Part shown: positions 1-7,803 of the stretch, in pieces
Layout of the letters: each line of letters starts with the position of its first letter
Numbering within the stretch: position 1 is the stretch's first letter
NCBI GenBank assembly: GCA_945905925.1
Contig: CAMDQN010000064.1
Span: 1 to 37,684 of the forward strand
Origin: Singulisphaera sp. GP187
GTDB lineage: Bacteria; Planctomycetota; Planctomycetia; Gemmatales; Gemmataceae
Direction of reading: 5' to 3'
DNA: 37,684 bases
Translations under genes and position numbers: made by a program
Notes under the pieces: generated by a model
The model's input: the letters and a program-made list of their open reading frames with translations, nothing else
Database searches by the model: none
What the model was told of the DNA's origin: nothing

Positions 1-88
1 TCTGTGAGGAACCCTTGAGCTTCTTGATCACCTCGGACAGCGTGGCTCGCTCCGCATCCGTGAGCCGAACGATATACTTCTTCTGCAT
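1..88 (-). CDS. IS630-type transposase, N-terminal fragment (cut by window edge)
   Basis: Reading the minus strand from the ATG at 88 gives 29 residues beginning MQKKYIVRLTDAER and running off the window without a stop. The basic start followed by LTDAER..L..VIKKLKGS resembles the first helix-turn-helix of IS630/Tc1-like transposases, which bind the element's terminal inverted repeats. A strong ribosome site (GGAGG, 7 nt upstream) supports the start. Only the N-terminus is visible, so neither the DDE catalytic residues nor an intact element can be confirmed. The element's outer end should lie between about 90 and 200, but without the other end the terminal repeat cannot be identified. Confidence 0.72.
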   Translation of the reverse strand, partial: MQKKYIVRLTDAERATLSEVIKKLKGSSQ

Positions 89-589
89 GGCCGAACCTCC
101 AGGGTACGACCATCATCCCGAAAACATGAGATCACGAACACCCTAATTCGTTAACATGACGTTGCACTAGTGGGTCATTTGCCTCTCCTGTCGCCATAAC
201 TCTCGCTGTGCCTACTCTGGGTAGCCACGGGCCTGCGATCACCCCACCAAATAGGATCGCAGGTCGCCTGGTTGCCGAAGGGACTGGCGGTGCAAACCTG
301 TCCATCCCTGTGGGGCGTGTCGGGGTTACACCCGGCACGCTTCTAGCGTCGCGGGACACGGCTCAACACCGGCGTCGCCGGCGCACCCCGCTATTTCCTT
401 GATCCGCAGTGCTGCACACCCCAAGACAGCAGCAAATCCAGAGAAAAAGCAGCAACACCGTTCGACTCGCGCATCTCACCCCGTCCGACAAACTGTTAAG
501 ATAATCCACGGGCGTTGGTTCAGCGGCGCGAGCCTCTGGCCGTGACGCCGAGCCAACATTTCCACTCCAACCGAGCGATCCTGCCCGCC
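89..589. other. Gene-free stretch between IS fragment and HAD gene
   Basis: No convincing gene is seen in these 501 nt; short open frames on both strands lack ribosome sites and protein-like composition. The left part presumably contains the end of the IS630-type element. A 9-bp inverted repeat (CCTGCGATC at 232-240 with GATCGCAGG at 255-263, 14-nt loop) is the only clear structure. A GATAAT hexamer at 500-505 could be a -10 box for the downstream gene, but it has no good -35 partner. Confidence 0.5.
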
Positions 590-1075
590 ATGTCCGAACT
601 CGCCCGACAACTGTTCGGCGATGACGCACCACCCAAACAGCTGGCGCTCATTGTCGATCTCGACGACACCGTTTGTACCGGGTTCGCGTGCCCGCTGCGC
701 GCGGCGCTCGATGTGCTTTCGCGCCTGCACCGGCAGAAGGTCGAAGTTCACTACGTCACGGCCCGCACGGAACTCAGCCGCAAGGGAACCGATGATTTCC
801 TCGCGGAACACCGGTTGCCGGGCCACCGTAACGTCCACTACTGCCCGAACTGGCAAGGCTCGAAACGCCACAAAGCGGAAGTCCACGCGAGATTGGCGCG
901 AGAGTACCAGATCATCGCGAGCATCGGCGACACCGACGCGGAAGAGGGCGAAGCGTCGCGCCTCGCGGGCGTCGCGTTCGTGCTGGTCGATCGCGACAAA
1001 CCCGATGGCGCCTGGGCCGTTCTCGCGGAACTGATCGTCGCGGTGGAAGGGTTCCGGATCGAGGAGTTGCCGTGA
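590..1075 (+). CDS. HAD-superfamily hydrolase-like protein
   Basis: 161-residue soluble protein with the haloacid dehalogenase core. Motif I is DLDDT (residues 23-27, nucleophile Asp23 and acid Asp25), motif II is the Thr in VTART, a Lys follows in GSKRHKAE, and motif IV is GDTDAEEG. HAD proteins of this size are usually phosphatases acting on small phosphorylated compounds; the substrate cannot be told from sequence. The frame is open upstream to a TTG at 515, but ATG 590 begins just before the HAD core, so the shorter form is preferred although no strong ribosome site is seen. The stop overlaps the next gene's GTG (GTGA at 1072-1075), implying coupled translation with the hydrolase. Confidence 0.82.
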   Translation: MSELARQLFGDDAPPKQLALIVDLDDTVCTGFACPLRAALDVLSRLHRQKVEVHYVTARTELSRKGTDDFLAEHRLPGHRNVHYCPNWQGSKRHKAEVHARLAREYQIIASIGDTDAEEGEASRLAGVAFVLVDRDKPDGAWAVLAELIVAVEGFRIEELP

Positions 1076-1914
1076 GCGAACCGCCGCGTCGGTCCATCGG
1101 GCGGCGTGTATTGCGCATGGCGGTGCTGCTTTTCGTCACTTACCTGGGAATCATCGTTGTGTTTTGGTTCCTCGAACGCCGACTCGTGTTTATTCCGTCT
1201 TCGGCCGAAGAAGCGTGGCTACCAGCACAGGATCCGCGCTCGCAAGACATGTCGTTTACTTCCGGTGACGGCAACACGCTTTCCGGGCGGTGGATCCCGC
1301 CGGAGTCGCTGCAACACGGGGCGGTGTTGATCACCAACGGCAACGCCGGGAACCTCACGCACCGCGGCCGACTCGCCGCCGATTTGCGGAAAGAACTCGG
1401 CGCCGGCGTGCTGTTGTTCGATTACCCGGGCTACGGCAAGAGCACCGGTAAGCCCACTGAAGAGAGCTGTTACGCGTCCGGTGAAGCCGCGTACAAGTGG
1501 CTCACGGACGAGCAGAAGATCGCGCCGAACCGCGTCATCCTGTGTGGCGAATCGCTCGGCGGCGGAACCGCGGTTGAACTCGCGACGAAGCACGAACACC
1601 GCGCGCTCGTGCTCATTTACACGTTCACGAGTCTGCCCGCTGCGGCGAAGCACCGGTTCCCGTTCCTGCCCGTTCACACAATGATGCGGACGCGGTTCGA
1701 CAACCTGTCGAAGATCGGTCGGTGTCCGCGCCCGGTGTTCTTCATCCACGGCACCACCGACAACGTCATCCCGTTCGACCACTCAGCACAACTCTTCGCC
1801 GCGACGAACACACCGAAGCACTTCGTGAAGATCGAAGGCGTCGGGCACACCATGTTGCTCGGCGACCCGTTTACCGTGGAGTTGGCGAAGTTCCTGAACG
1901 AACACGCCCCGTGA
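1072..1914 (+). CDS. Membrane-anchored alpha/beta hydrolase (BEM46/ABHD13-like)
   Basis: 280 residues. One membrane segment (about 15-34) tethers the enzyme, followed by an alpha/beta-hydrolase domain. The nucleophile elbow is GESLGG (Ser161), the acid is probably Asp230 in TTDNVIP, and the base His259 in GVGHT. NGNAGN (89-94) fits the oxyanion loop. This arrangement matches the BEM46/ABHD13/YfhR-type serine hydrolases, which act on acyl esters or thioesters at membranes; the physiological substrate is unknown. GTG start overlapping the previous stop by 4 nt. The gene ends just before a bidirectional hairpin shared with the convergent neighbour. Confidence 0.87.
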   Translation: MSEPPRRSIGRRVLRMAVLLFVTYLGIIVVFWFLERRLVFIPSSAEEAWLPAQDPRSQDMSFTSGDGNTLSGRWIPPESLQHGAVLITNGNAGNLTHRGRLAADLRKELGAGVLLFDYPGYGKSTGKPTEESCYASGEAAYKWLTDEQKIAPNRVILCGESLGGGTAVELATKHEHRALVLIYTFTSLPAAAKHRFPFLPVHTMMRTRFDNLSKIGRCPRPVFFIHGTTDNVIPFDHSAQLFAATNTPKHFVKIEGVGHTMLLGDPFTVELAKFLNEHAP

Positions 1915-1923
1915 TTGTCTCCC

Positions 1924-1948
1924 AAGTAGGCGCGCCGTGTGCCTACTT
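1924..1948. terminator. Hairpin between convergent genes, candidate bidirectional terminator
   Basis: AAGTAGGC (1924-1931) and GCCTACTT (1941-1948) form a perfect 8-bp stem with a 9-nt loop. It lies 10 nt after the hydrolase stop and 7 nt past the stop of the oppositely oriented proline-rich gene. The A/T ends of the stem give only short U runs, so termination is inferred mainly from position. Confidence 0.55.
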
Positions 1949-1954
1949 TGAAGT

Positions 1955-2671
1955 TCACTTGGGCCAGGGGAGCGTGGTGGGCAGCGTGAACCATCCCTGC
2001 ACCTGCGCCACGTGCAAGGCCGTGTACACGACTAACCCCAACCCGGCGAAGCCGTAGAGGTACTTGAAGAACCCAGATCGGAAGAGGCGCCCCAGCGGGC
2101 CGAACATTCCGCAGATGTTGTCGAACAGACCTTCGAGCGCGACGAACGGGAGGAACAGGAGCGGCACCGGCGGCATCGGTGGCGCGGGCGTGACGGTCAC
2201 CGGAACCGCTTTCGGTGCCGGAACCGGCTTGGGCGCGGGCGTGACCTTCGTCACAGGCGCCGCGGCTTTCGGTACCGGGACGGGTGGCGGGACCGGCTTC
2301 GGTGCGGGCGCCGGGGCCGGCGCCGAAACCGGCTTCGCGGCCTTTGGAACCGGTGCGGGTGCCGGCGGCTCGAACTTCAGCGACGCGGGCAGATCGTCGA
2401 GCGAGATTTCCGCGAACGACACGGCCCGCGAGGGCGGCGCCGCGGGTGGGGGCTGCGGCGTCGAACGCGGCGTGCCGCCGAACCCGTCTGGGATCTGCGG
2501 CGGGTCAATGCGCCAACTCGGGGGCAGTGGCGGTTGGGCCATTGGGGGTAACGACGCAGCCGGTGGTGGCGCATCGACCGCCAGCGGCACCGTCAGCATC
2601 TTCTGGAGCAACGCGTCCAGTTCGTCGAGTTGTTGACGGGTCAGGTCGTTCGGGCTGGGTGCGGTGGCCAT
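1955..2671 (-). CDS. Proline/alanine-rich protein with C-terminal membrane anchor
   Basis: 238 residues. A short helical N-terminus (NDLTRQQLDELDALLQKML) is followed by about 140 residues of Pro/Ala/Lys repeats (APAPAPAPKPVPPPVPVPK type), then a hydrophobic C-terminal part (FLPFVALEGLFDNICGMFG ... YLYGFAGLGLVVYTALHVAQ) with one or two membrane segments. No enzymatic domain is seen. Such tail-anchored proline-rich proteins are common in planctomycetes and may act as spacers or docking proteins, but this is inference. ATG at 2671 is chosen over an adjacent TTG; there is no clear ribosome site. It converges on the alpha/beta hydrolase gene. Confidence 0.7.
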   Translation of the reverse strand: MATAPSPNDLTRQQLDELDALLQKMLTVPLAVDAPPPAASLPPMAQPPLPPSWRIDPPQIPDGFGGTPRSTPQPPPAAPPSRAVSFAEISLDDLPASLKFEPPAPAPVPKAAKPVSAPAPAPAPKPVPPPVPVPKAAAPVTKVTPAPKPVPAPKAVPVTVTPAPPMPPVPLLFLPFVALEGLFDNICGMFGPLGRLFRSGFFKYLYGFAGLGLVVYTALHVAQVQGWFTLPTTLPWPK

Positions 2672-2857
2672 CAAGCATCCTTCCGCAGTCGCAAATGATT
2701 TGGCGAAGTCTAGCCCCGTCGGGAATGGGAAAAAAGGGCAAGTCGGGGCCCAAAGGCGCGACGGTTCGTCTTTTCCTCAATTGCCGATCTTGCTACAAGC
2801 ACTTGCGACCGTGTTCACTCGCACACAGTCCGCGCACTCGGTCGGGGAAGGACTCCC

Positions 2858-4465
2858 GTGTACAAGTTGCTCCTCTGCGTTCGGTACCTTCGTACCCGTT
2901 ACCTCGCGTTCATCTGCATCATCAGCGTCATGCTCGGCGTCGCGACGCTGATCGTGGTGAACGCGGTCATGAGCGGGTTCAGCACCAAACTCAAGGACCG
3001 GCTCCACGGTGTGTTGTCCGATGTCATCGTCGATACCGACCGCCCCGACGGGTTCGAGGTCGTGCGTGAGGAGAAACGCGATCTGACTCCCGAGGAGGTC
3101 GCGAAGTACGCGCCCGAACTGAAGATGCGCCCGCCGGGCACGACGCTTCATGTGTCGCGCACGCAGACCGTTCACGCGATGGTGATTGAAACCACCGACG
3201 GCAAGTCGATGTTCACGCGTCGGCACCTCACGCCGGAGGGGATCGCACACGAGATCCGCACCGGGCCGGTGGGCGACAAGATCGAAGCAATCACGCCAGC
3301 CATCGAAACGTTCGCCGTCCTCCAGTTCCGCGACAACTACGGCCGCGTCGTCGCCAAGCCGGTACGCCTCATCGGCGTCGACCCGGAGGGCCGCACCGCC
3401 GTGGGCGGCTTCTCCGAATACCTCGACCGCCAGAAGGGTTCGCAGCACCCGAACTTTGACCTCACGCCCGAGGCGCTCCAGCGTGCCGAGTGGAACCAGC
3501 AGCAGAACGCCCGCCTGAACGGTCCGGTCGTGCAACCGAAGGCGGATCAACCGCTCGTGCCGCTGCCCGGCGCGATTCCCCCGCCGAAGATGGACATCGA
3601 AGTCGGTATGCCGAAGGCGCAGATGCATGGCGTGATCGTGGGTCACAGCATCGCGCACTTCCGCTACCGCAAGAACGGCGAGATGATCGAAGAGGTCGCG
3701 CTGGCGCCCGGCGACAACGTGGTCATCACGACCGCCGGCGGCGAAGACCTGAAGCCGGTGTGGGGCAGTTTCTACGTCGCGGACTACTTGAAAACGGAGA
3801 TGAGCGAGTACGACCAGAGTTTCGTGTACGTGTCGCTCGAACAGTTGCAGCGCATCCGCGGCATGTCGGACCGGGCGACCGCGTTTCAGATCAAACTCAA
3901 GCGCTACGACCGCGACAAGAAGGTGGTGTGTGAGGAGTTGCAGAAGTACTTCCCGCACCGCGACGCGAAGGTCGCCACGTGGGAGGAACTCCAGGGTCCG
4001 CTGCTCGACGCGATCGAGGTCGAACGCCGCATTTTGAACATCCTTCTGTTCATGATTATCGGCGTGGCCGGGTTCAGCATCCTGGCCATCTTCACCATGA
4101 TCGTGAGTGAGAAGTACCGCGACATCGGCATCCTGAAGTCGCTCGGCGCGAGCAGTTGGGGCGTGATGACCATCTTCGTCGGTTACGGGCTGTTGCTCGG
4201 CACGGTGGGCTGCTTGCTGGGCACCGCGTTGGGGCTGACCATCACGCACTACATCAACGAGATCGAAGCGTTCATGACGCGCCTGACGGGCGCGGCGCTG
4301 TTCCCGAAAGACGTGTACTACTTCAAGGAAATCCCGACCAACATCGAGTGGCTGACGGTGCTCGTGGTGAACCTCGGTGCGGTGGTGATCGCGACAACGT
4401 TCAGCCTTCTCCCGGCGTGGCGCGCCGCCATGCTGCACCCGGTGCGGGCCTTACGATCTGAATAA
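2858..4465 (+). CDS. ABC transporter permease, FtsX/LolC type
   Basis: 535 residues with LolC/E-MacB topology: a membrane helix near the N-terminus (about 17-40), a large periplasmic domain (about 41-390), then three C-terminal helices (about 396-418, 437-462, 499-519). The loop after helix 2 reads SEKYRDIGILKSLGAS, the FtsX-family coupling segment that contacts the ATPase. The family extracts lipoproteins or exports peptides using ATP. It is followed by its ATPase gene at 4592, so the two almost certainly form one complex. GTG start with GGGGAAGGA just upstream. The periplasmic domain has a proline-rich insert around residues 225-250. The substrate cannot be assigned. Confidence 0.88.
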   Translation: MYKLLLCVRYLRTRYLAFICIISVMLGVATLIVVNAVMSGFSTKLKDRLHGVLSDVIVDTDRPDGFEVVREEKRDLTPEEVAKYAPELKMRPPGTTLHVSRTQTVHAMVIETTDGKSMFTRRHLTPEGIAHEIRTGPVGDKIEAITPAIETFAVLQFRDNYGRVVAKPVRLIGVDPEGRTAVGGFSEYLDRQKGSQHPNFDLTPEALQRAEWNQQQNARLNGPVVQPKADQPLVPLPGAIPPPKMDIEVGMPKAQMHGVIVGHSIAHFRYRKNGEMIEEVALAPGDNVVITTAGGEDLKPVWGSFYVADYLKTEMSEYDQSFVYVSLEQLQRIRGMSDRATAFQIKLKRYDRDKKVVCEELQKYFPHRDAKVATWEELQGPLLDAIEVERRILNILLFMIIGVAGFSILAIFTMIVSEKYRDIGILKSLGASSWGVMTIFVGYGLLLGTVGCLLGTALGLTITHYINEIEAFMTRLTGAALFPKDVYYFKEIPTNIEWLTVLVVNLGAVVIATTFSLLPAWRAAMLHPVRALRSE

Positions 4466-4470
4466 CGCTT

Positions 4471-4597
4471 CGCGTTGTCATTGGTCATTCGTCATTGGTC
4501 CTTCGCTGGTATCCGCGGGTGCAACCGCAGCGATCTGAGCGACTGGATCGTGACAGAGGGCCCATGACAAAGGACCCATGACAAAGGACCAATGACG
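4471..4597. repeat. Inverted repeat plus 14-bp tandem repeat before the ATPase gene
   Basis: GTCATTGGTCCTT (4491-4503) is exactly complementary to AAGGACCAATGAC (4584-4596); a related GTCATTGGTC also begins at 4477. The right arm sits in a 14-bp tandem repeat (CCATGACAAAGGAC at 4562-4575 and 4576-4589). The inverted repeat includes the first possible start codon (4592) of the ATPase gene and could hide it in a hairpin. Confidence 0.85.
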
Positions 4598-4600
4598 ATG
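4564..4600 (+). promoter_or_regulatory. Chain of overlapping start/stop codons leading into the ATPase start
   Basis: ATG at 4564 opens MTKDP and stops at TGA 4579-4581, which overlaps the next ATG at 4578. That opens MTKDQ and stops at TGA 4593-4595, overlapping the ATG at 4592 of the ATPase frame. Each unit also carries AAAGGA, a ribosome-binding-like sequence. From the last AAAGGA (4583-4588) the spacing suits the ATG at 4598 (9 nt) better than the one at 4592 (3 nt). A role in translational coupling is inference. Confidence 0.4.
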
Positions 4601-5329
4601 CTGATCGCCGAGAAACTCGAAAAGACGTACCGCCGGCACGCCGTTCAGGTGCGGGTGCTGAACGGCTTGGATCTCGAAGTCAAAACCGGCGAGTTTCTGA
4701 GCATCGTGGGCGCGTCTGGCTCCGGGAAGAGCACGCTGCTGCATCTGCTCGGAACGCTCGACGCGCCGGACGGCGGGCGTGTTGTGTTCGACGGCAAGCG
4801 CATCGACAACCTACCGGCCCGTGAGCGTGACGCGTTGCGGAACCGCACGTTCGCTTACATCTTCCAGTTCTACCACCTGCTCCCCGAACTCAACGCGCTC
4901 GACAACGTGTTGATGCCCGCGTACATCGCGCACTCGACGTTCAACTGGTGGCAGTCGCGTGCGCAGTGGCGCCAGCGCGCCGAAGACCTGCTCAAGAAGG
5001 TGGGTCTGGGGCACCGACTCCAGCACCGGCCCCGCGAGTTGTCCGGTGGCGAACTGCAACGCGTCGCCATCGCGCGTGCCCTCCTGATGAACCCTCGCGT
5101 GCTGCTCGCCGATGAGCCGACCGGGAATCTGGACGCGGAGTCCGGTGGCGAGATCGTGCGATTGTTGCGAGACATCAACCGCGAAGAGGGCGTGACGATC
5201 GTGATGGTTACGCACAACCTGGAGATCGTGTCCGCGACGGATCGCGTCGTGCGTATGGTCGACGGCGTCATAACGGAGGACACGCCGGCCCCGCGCCTGC
5301 CCTTTCACGCGCGGTTAGCGGCCGTATGA
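4592..5329 (+). CDS. ABC transporter ATP-binding protein, LolD/MacB type
   Basis: 245 residues with every ABC ATPase motif: Walker A GASGSGKST (40-48), Q-loop Gln92, signature LSGGE (150-154), Walker B LLADEP (171-176), D-loop NLD and switch His208. The sequence around YIFQFYHLLPELNALDNV is typical of the LolD/MacB/FtsE branch that pairs with FtsX-type permeases, agreeing with the permease gene immediately upstream. Together they should power extraction or export of a cell-envelope substrate. Start at ATG 4592, with ATG 4598 an equally good candidate in the same frame because it is better spaced from AAAGGA. Confidence 0.92.
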   Translation: MTMLIAEKLEKTYRRHAVQVRVLNGLDLEVKTGEFLSIVGASGSGKSTLLHLLGTLDAPDGGRVVFDGKRIDNLPARERDALRNRTFAYIFQFYHLLPELNALDNVLMPAYIAHSTFNWWQSRAQWRQRAEDLLKKVGLGHRLQHRPRELSGGELQRVAIARALLMNPRVLLADEPTGNLDAESGGEIVRLLRDINREEGVTIVMVTHNLEIVSATDRVVRMVDGVITEDTPAPRLPFHARLAAV

Positions 5330-5330
5330 T

Positions 5331-5418
5331 TCAAAGGCGGAAGGCGGAAGGTGGAATAAGATCCAAGCATTAAGGCTGCTTGGTTTGTCCGCCTTCCCCT
5401 TCCGCCTTCCCCCTTCTG
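5331..5418. repeat. GGCGGAAGG-type palindromic element, intergenic copy
   Basis: Purine-rich left part (AAAGGCGGAAGGCGGAAGG from 5333) and pyrimidine-rich right part (GTCCGCCTTCCCCTTCCGCC from 5387) form a long imperfect palindrome. A perfect inner hairpin, CCAAGCA (5363-5369) with TGCTTGG (5377-5383), sits at its centre. The 14-nt core TTTGTCCGCCTTCC (5384-5397) recurs in inverse orientation at 31383-31396 inside the pseudokinase gene. The element ends 4 nt before the aminotransferase start. Confidence 0.8.
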
Positions 5419-5421
5419 AAA

Positions 5422-6288
5422 ATGTCTCTCCTCTGGCTCAACGGTACGCTCACCGACAAGGCCGACGCTCGCGTCAGCCCGTTCGATCACGGGTTCCTGT
5501 ATGGCGACGGCGTCTGGGAACCTCTTCGCGTCTTCGGTGGCAAACTCTTTCGCGCAGACGATCACCTCCGCATTCTCTTCGCCGCGGCGCAAGCCGTGGG
5601 TATTGACATCTCGTTGTCACAAGCCGAACTGCTCGCGGCAATCGAAGCCACGGTGAAGGCGAACAACCGCACCGAAGGGTACGTGCGCGTGATCGTGACG
5701 CGCGGTCCGGGGACGCTCGGCCCGGACCCGCGGAAGATCGAACCGCAAGTCATCGTGATTGCGGAGGAGTATCAGCCGTTCCCGCAGGAACTGTACGGCC
5801 ACGGATTGCACGCGGCAATTGTTCACCTTCCAATCAACATGAACCACCCGCTCCACCGCGCGAGAACTCTCGGTCGTGGGTATTGGGTCGTCACCAGCAA
5901 GCGCGTCGCGCATCGCGAGGGGTGCCTCGAAGCGATCATGATGACCTACTGCAGCGGTGAAAACGCCTGCGGGGGTTGTTGCACTGAGGGGACACTGTTC
6001 GTGGTGTCGCGCGATGAGATTCGTTGGCTGATGACCGATGCTCCCCCGGAAGTGGCGGCCGACGTCGCGGCTCAAGTCGCGAAGGCCGCTGGTTACCGGG
6101 TGGTTTGGGGGGCCGTCGATTCGCGCGACATCCTGTCGGCGAACGAGTTGTTCATCGCCGGGACCGCGTGCGGCGTCATCGGCATCGTTCGCGTCGATGG
6201 AAGAGACATCGGCACCGGAACCGAAGGGCCGGTCACGCGTGACATTCGCGAAGCGTATCAGCGACTCACGCGCGGCGAATCAACGTAG
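5422..6288 (+). CDS. Class-IV aminotransferase-like protein, divergent active site
   Basis: 288 residues with the fold-type IV PLP family signature (BCAT, D-amino-acid transaminase, aminodeoxychorismate lyase): start LWLNGTLTDKADARVSPFDHGFLYGD, Arg50 in DDHLR, and the C-terminal SANELFIAGTACGVIGIVRVDG segment. Two usual features look altered. The segment that normally reads K-S-L-N (PLP-binding Lys) appears as RTLGRGY with Arg148, and the EGS..N phosphate-binding stretch is replaced by a Cys-rich CSGENACGGCCTEGT (177-191). It may use another lysine (Lys160) or have changed function. ATG 5422 matches the family N-terminus; no ribosome site is visible because a palindromic repeat fills the upstream region. 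Confidence 0.8.
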   Translation: MSLLWLNGTLTDKADARVSPFDHGFLYGDGVWEPLRVFGGKLFRADDHLRILFAAAQAVGIDISLSQAELLAAIEATVKANNRTEGYVRVIVTRGPGTLGPDPRKIEPQVIVIAEEYQPFPQELYGHGLHAAIVHLPINMNHPLHRARTLGRGYWVVTSKRVAHREGCLEAIMMTYCSGENACGGCCTEGTLFVVSRDEIRWLMTDAPPEVAADVAAQVAKAAGYRVVWGAVDSRDILSANELFIAGTACGVIGIVRVDGRDIGTGTEGPVTRDIREAYQRLTRGEST

Positions 6289-6322
6289 AATACCGTGCCG
6301 CCACTCTCATGGAGTCGCACCG

Positions 6323-6775
6323 ATGATCAGGATCCGCCGCATCCTCGCGCCGACCGACTTCAGCGACCACACGATGCCCGCCGTGCGGTACGCGGCCGAA
6401 CTTGCTGATAAATTCGGTGCCGAACTCATTCTGTTACACGTCGTTCCTGATACCGTTCTCGCGCTGCCGGACGCGGTGATGCCCACGCCCGCACCGATGG
6501 CCGATCTCAATGCGCTCATCGAAGCCGGGCGCACCGGTCTGGCGAACCTCGTCGCCGCGCTGAAACTGGAACGCCACAAGCCGCGCACGGAAGTGCGCCT
6601 CGGTTCGCCGGAACGGGAGATCGTGGCCGCCGCGAAGGATCTTCACGCGGACCTGGTGTGCATCACAACGCACGGTCGCGGCGGGATTGCGCGTGTGCTG
6701 CTCGGGAGCGTAGCGGAAATGATAGTGCGCCACGCGCCTTGCCCGGTGCTGACCGTGCGGCCGGGGGCGTGTTGA
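6323..6775 (+). CDS. Universal stress protein (UspA family)
   Basis: 150 residues, a single Usp domain. The N-terminus IRRILAPTDFSDHTMPAVRYA is the family's first strand and helix, and the C-terminal TTHGRGGIARVLLGSVAEMIVRHAPCPVLTVR contains the nucleotide-loop motif G-x9-G-S, with the first Gly of the G-x2-G part replaced by Thr. Members bind ATP or act as dimeric stress-response chaperone-like proteins. GGAG lies about 9 nt before ATG 6323. The gene converges on infC; only 43 nt separate the two stop codons. Confidence 0.9.
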   Translation: MIRIRRILAPTDFSDHTMPAVRYAAELADKFGAELILLHVVPDTVLALPDAVMPTPAPMADLNALIEAGRTGLANLVAALKLERHKPRTEVRLGSPEREIVAAAKDLHADLVCITTHGRGGIARVLLGSVAEMIVRHAPCPVLTVRPGAC

Positions 6776-6818
6776 ATTGTTCTCAGACCCTCGCAGTGTG
6801 GAGGGGAGGAAGCAAGGC

Positions 6819-7436
6819 TTATGCTTTCGGCGGGGCGGGCGGCTTCGGGGCCGGTGGCGGCGCCGGTGCGACGGCCGTGGCAGGCGCGGGGGGCTTCGGC
6901 GCGGGCTTGGGTTTGGGCTTCTGTTGGTTCTGATTCCCACCTTTTTCCGGGCTGCTGGACTTCGGCGCCAGCAGCGCGACCATGCGCTTGCCTTCCATCT
7001 TCGCCGGCATTTCGAGCTTGCAGTCGTTCACCAGCGCTTCGAGCACCTGGTTCATGACGCGCTGGCCTTCCTCGATGTGCTGCATCTCGCGTCCGCGGAA
7101 CAGCACGTTCACCTGCACCTTGTCGTTGTGCTCGAGGAACTGGCGGGCCTGGTTAATTTTCGTCTGCACGTCGTGGTCGCCGGTCTTCGGGCGGACGCGG
7201 ATCTCTTTGAGCTTCTGCTGGTGCGTCTTCTGGTGGCTCTTCTTGGACTGGGCGTATTTGAATTTGCCGTAGTCCATGATCTTGCAGACCGGAGGCTTTT
7301 CCCGGTCGGCCACCTCGACGAGGTCGAGGCCGGCCTCGCGCGCCATTTCCAGTGCCTGCGCGGTGGCGACGATGCCGAGCGGTTCGCCCTCGGCGCCAAT
7401 CAGTCGGATCTGAGGAACCCGGATGCGCTCGTTCAT
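6819..7436 (-). CDS. infC: Translation initiation factor IF-3 with long Pro/Ala/Lys tail
   Basis: 205 residues. The N-terminal domain (MNERIRVPQIRLIGAEGEPLG) and linker (CKIMDYGKFKYAQSKKSHQK) lead into the C-terminal domain (RFLEHNDKVQVNVLFRGREM ... MEGKRMVALLAPK), all standard IF-3. IF-3 binds the 30S subunit, blocks premature 50S joining and checks the start codon. Residues 160-205 form an extra Pro/Ala/Lys tail absent from typical IF-3. ATG 7436 is chosen because GGAAGG lies 7 nt upstream; the frame stays open to a TTG at 7508. The usual partners rpmI and rplT are not adjacent. Confidence 0.95.
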   Translation of the reverse strand: MNERIRVPQIRLIGAEGEPLGIVATAQALEMAREAGLDLVEVADREKPPVCKIMDYGKFKYAQSKKSHQKTHQQKLKEIRVRPKTGDHDVQTKINQARQFLEHNDKVQVNVLFRGREMQHIEEGQRVMNQVLEALVNDCKLEMPAKMEGKRMVALLAPKSSSPEKGGNQNQQKPKPKPAPKPPAPATAVAPAPPPAPKPPAPPKA

Positions 7437-7803
7437 CCGTGGACCTTCCGGCCCGCGGGGCGCGTTACTGCGATCGAATGGTGGGATTGCCGTGACTCCT
7501 GTGACCAAAGGGAAGGTTCCGCGAACGGACGCACCCGCGCCCCGTTCCGCGCAACCCTTAACACATAACTCTTAACTCGCCGTCCTAACGTCGTCAACGG
7601 GGAATGTGGTCAGTGTTCAGTTTTCAGTTTTCAGTCAGAAATGCCCGACGCGCGTTCTTGTTGTGTGGCTGCGTTTCAGACTGAAAACTGAACACTGCAA
7701 ACTGAACGCGAAAACGGCCCTTGCCGTGCGCCGCGCCCGTGTCGAGAATGGCGCGTAGTCCCGCCGAACGTCTCTTCTCTCGTTCCGACTCCCTGGAGGC
7801 ACC
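7437..7803. other. Divergent intergenic region upstream of infC and the peroxiredoxin gene
   Basis: 367 nt between divergent starts. No gene is seen. It should hold promoters for both neighbours, but none stands out. Its centre is occupied by the 18-bp inverted repeat at 7611-7697. Confidence 0.5.
7611..7697. repeat. 18-bp perfect inverted repeat with 51-nt loop
   Basis: CAGTGTTCAGTTTTCAGT (7611-7628) is exactly complementary to 7680-7697. Extra CAGTTTTCAG-type units around both arms give internal direct repeats. It lies between divergent genes, so it cannot be a transcription terminator for either. Confidence 0.88.

Noticed and set aside
132-402. Short open frames on both strands beside the IS fragment
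   Set aside because: No ribosome site, no recognisable domain, and both strands are open over the same bases.
2777-4438. 553-codon open frame antisense to the permease gene
   Set aside because: Composition rich in His/Arg/Val with no membrane or domain logic; it mirrors codon bias of the FtsX-type permease on the other strand.
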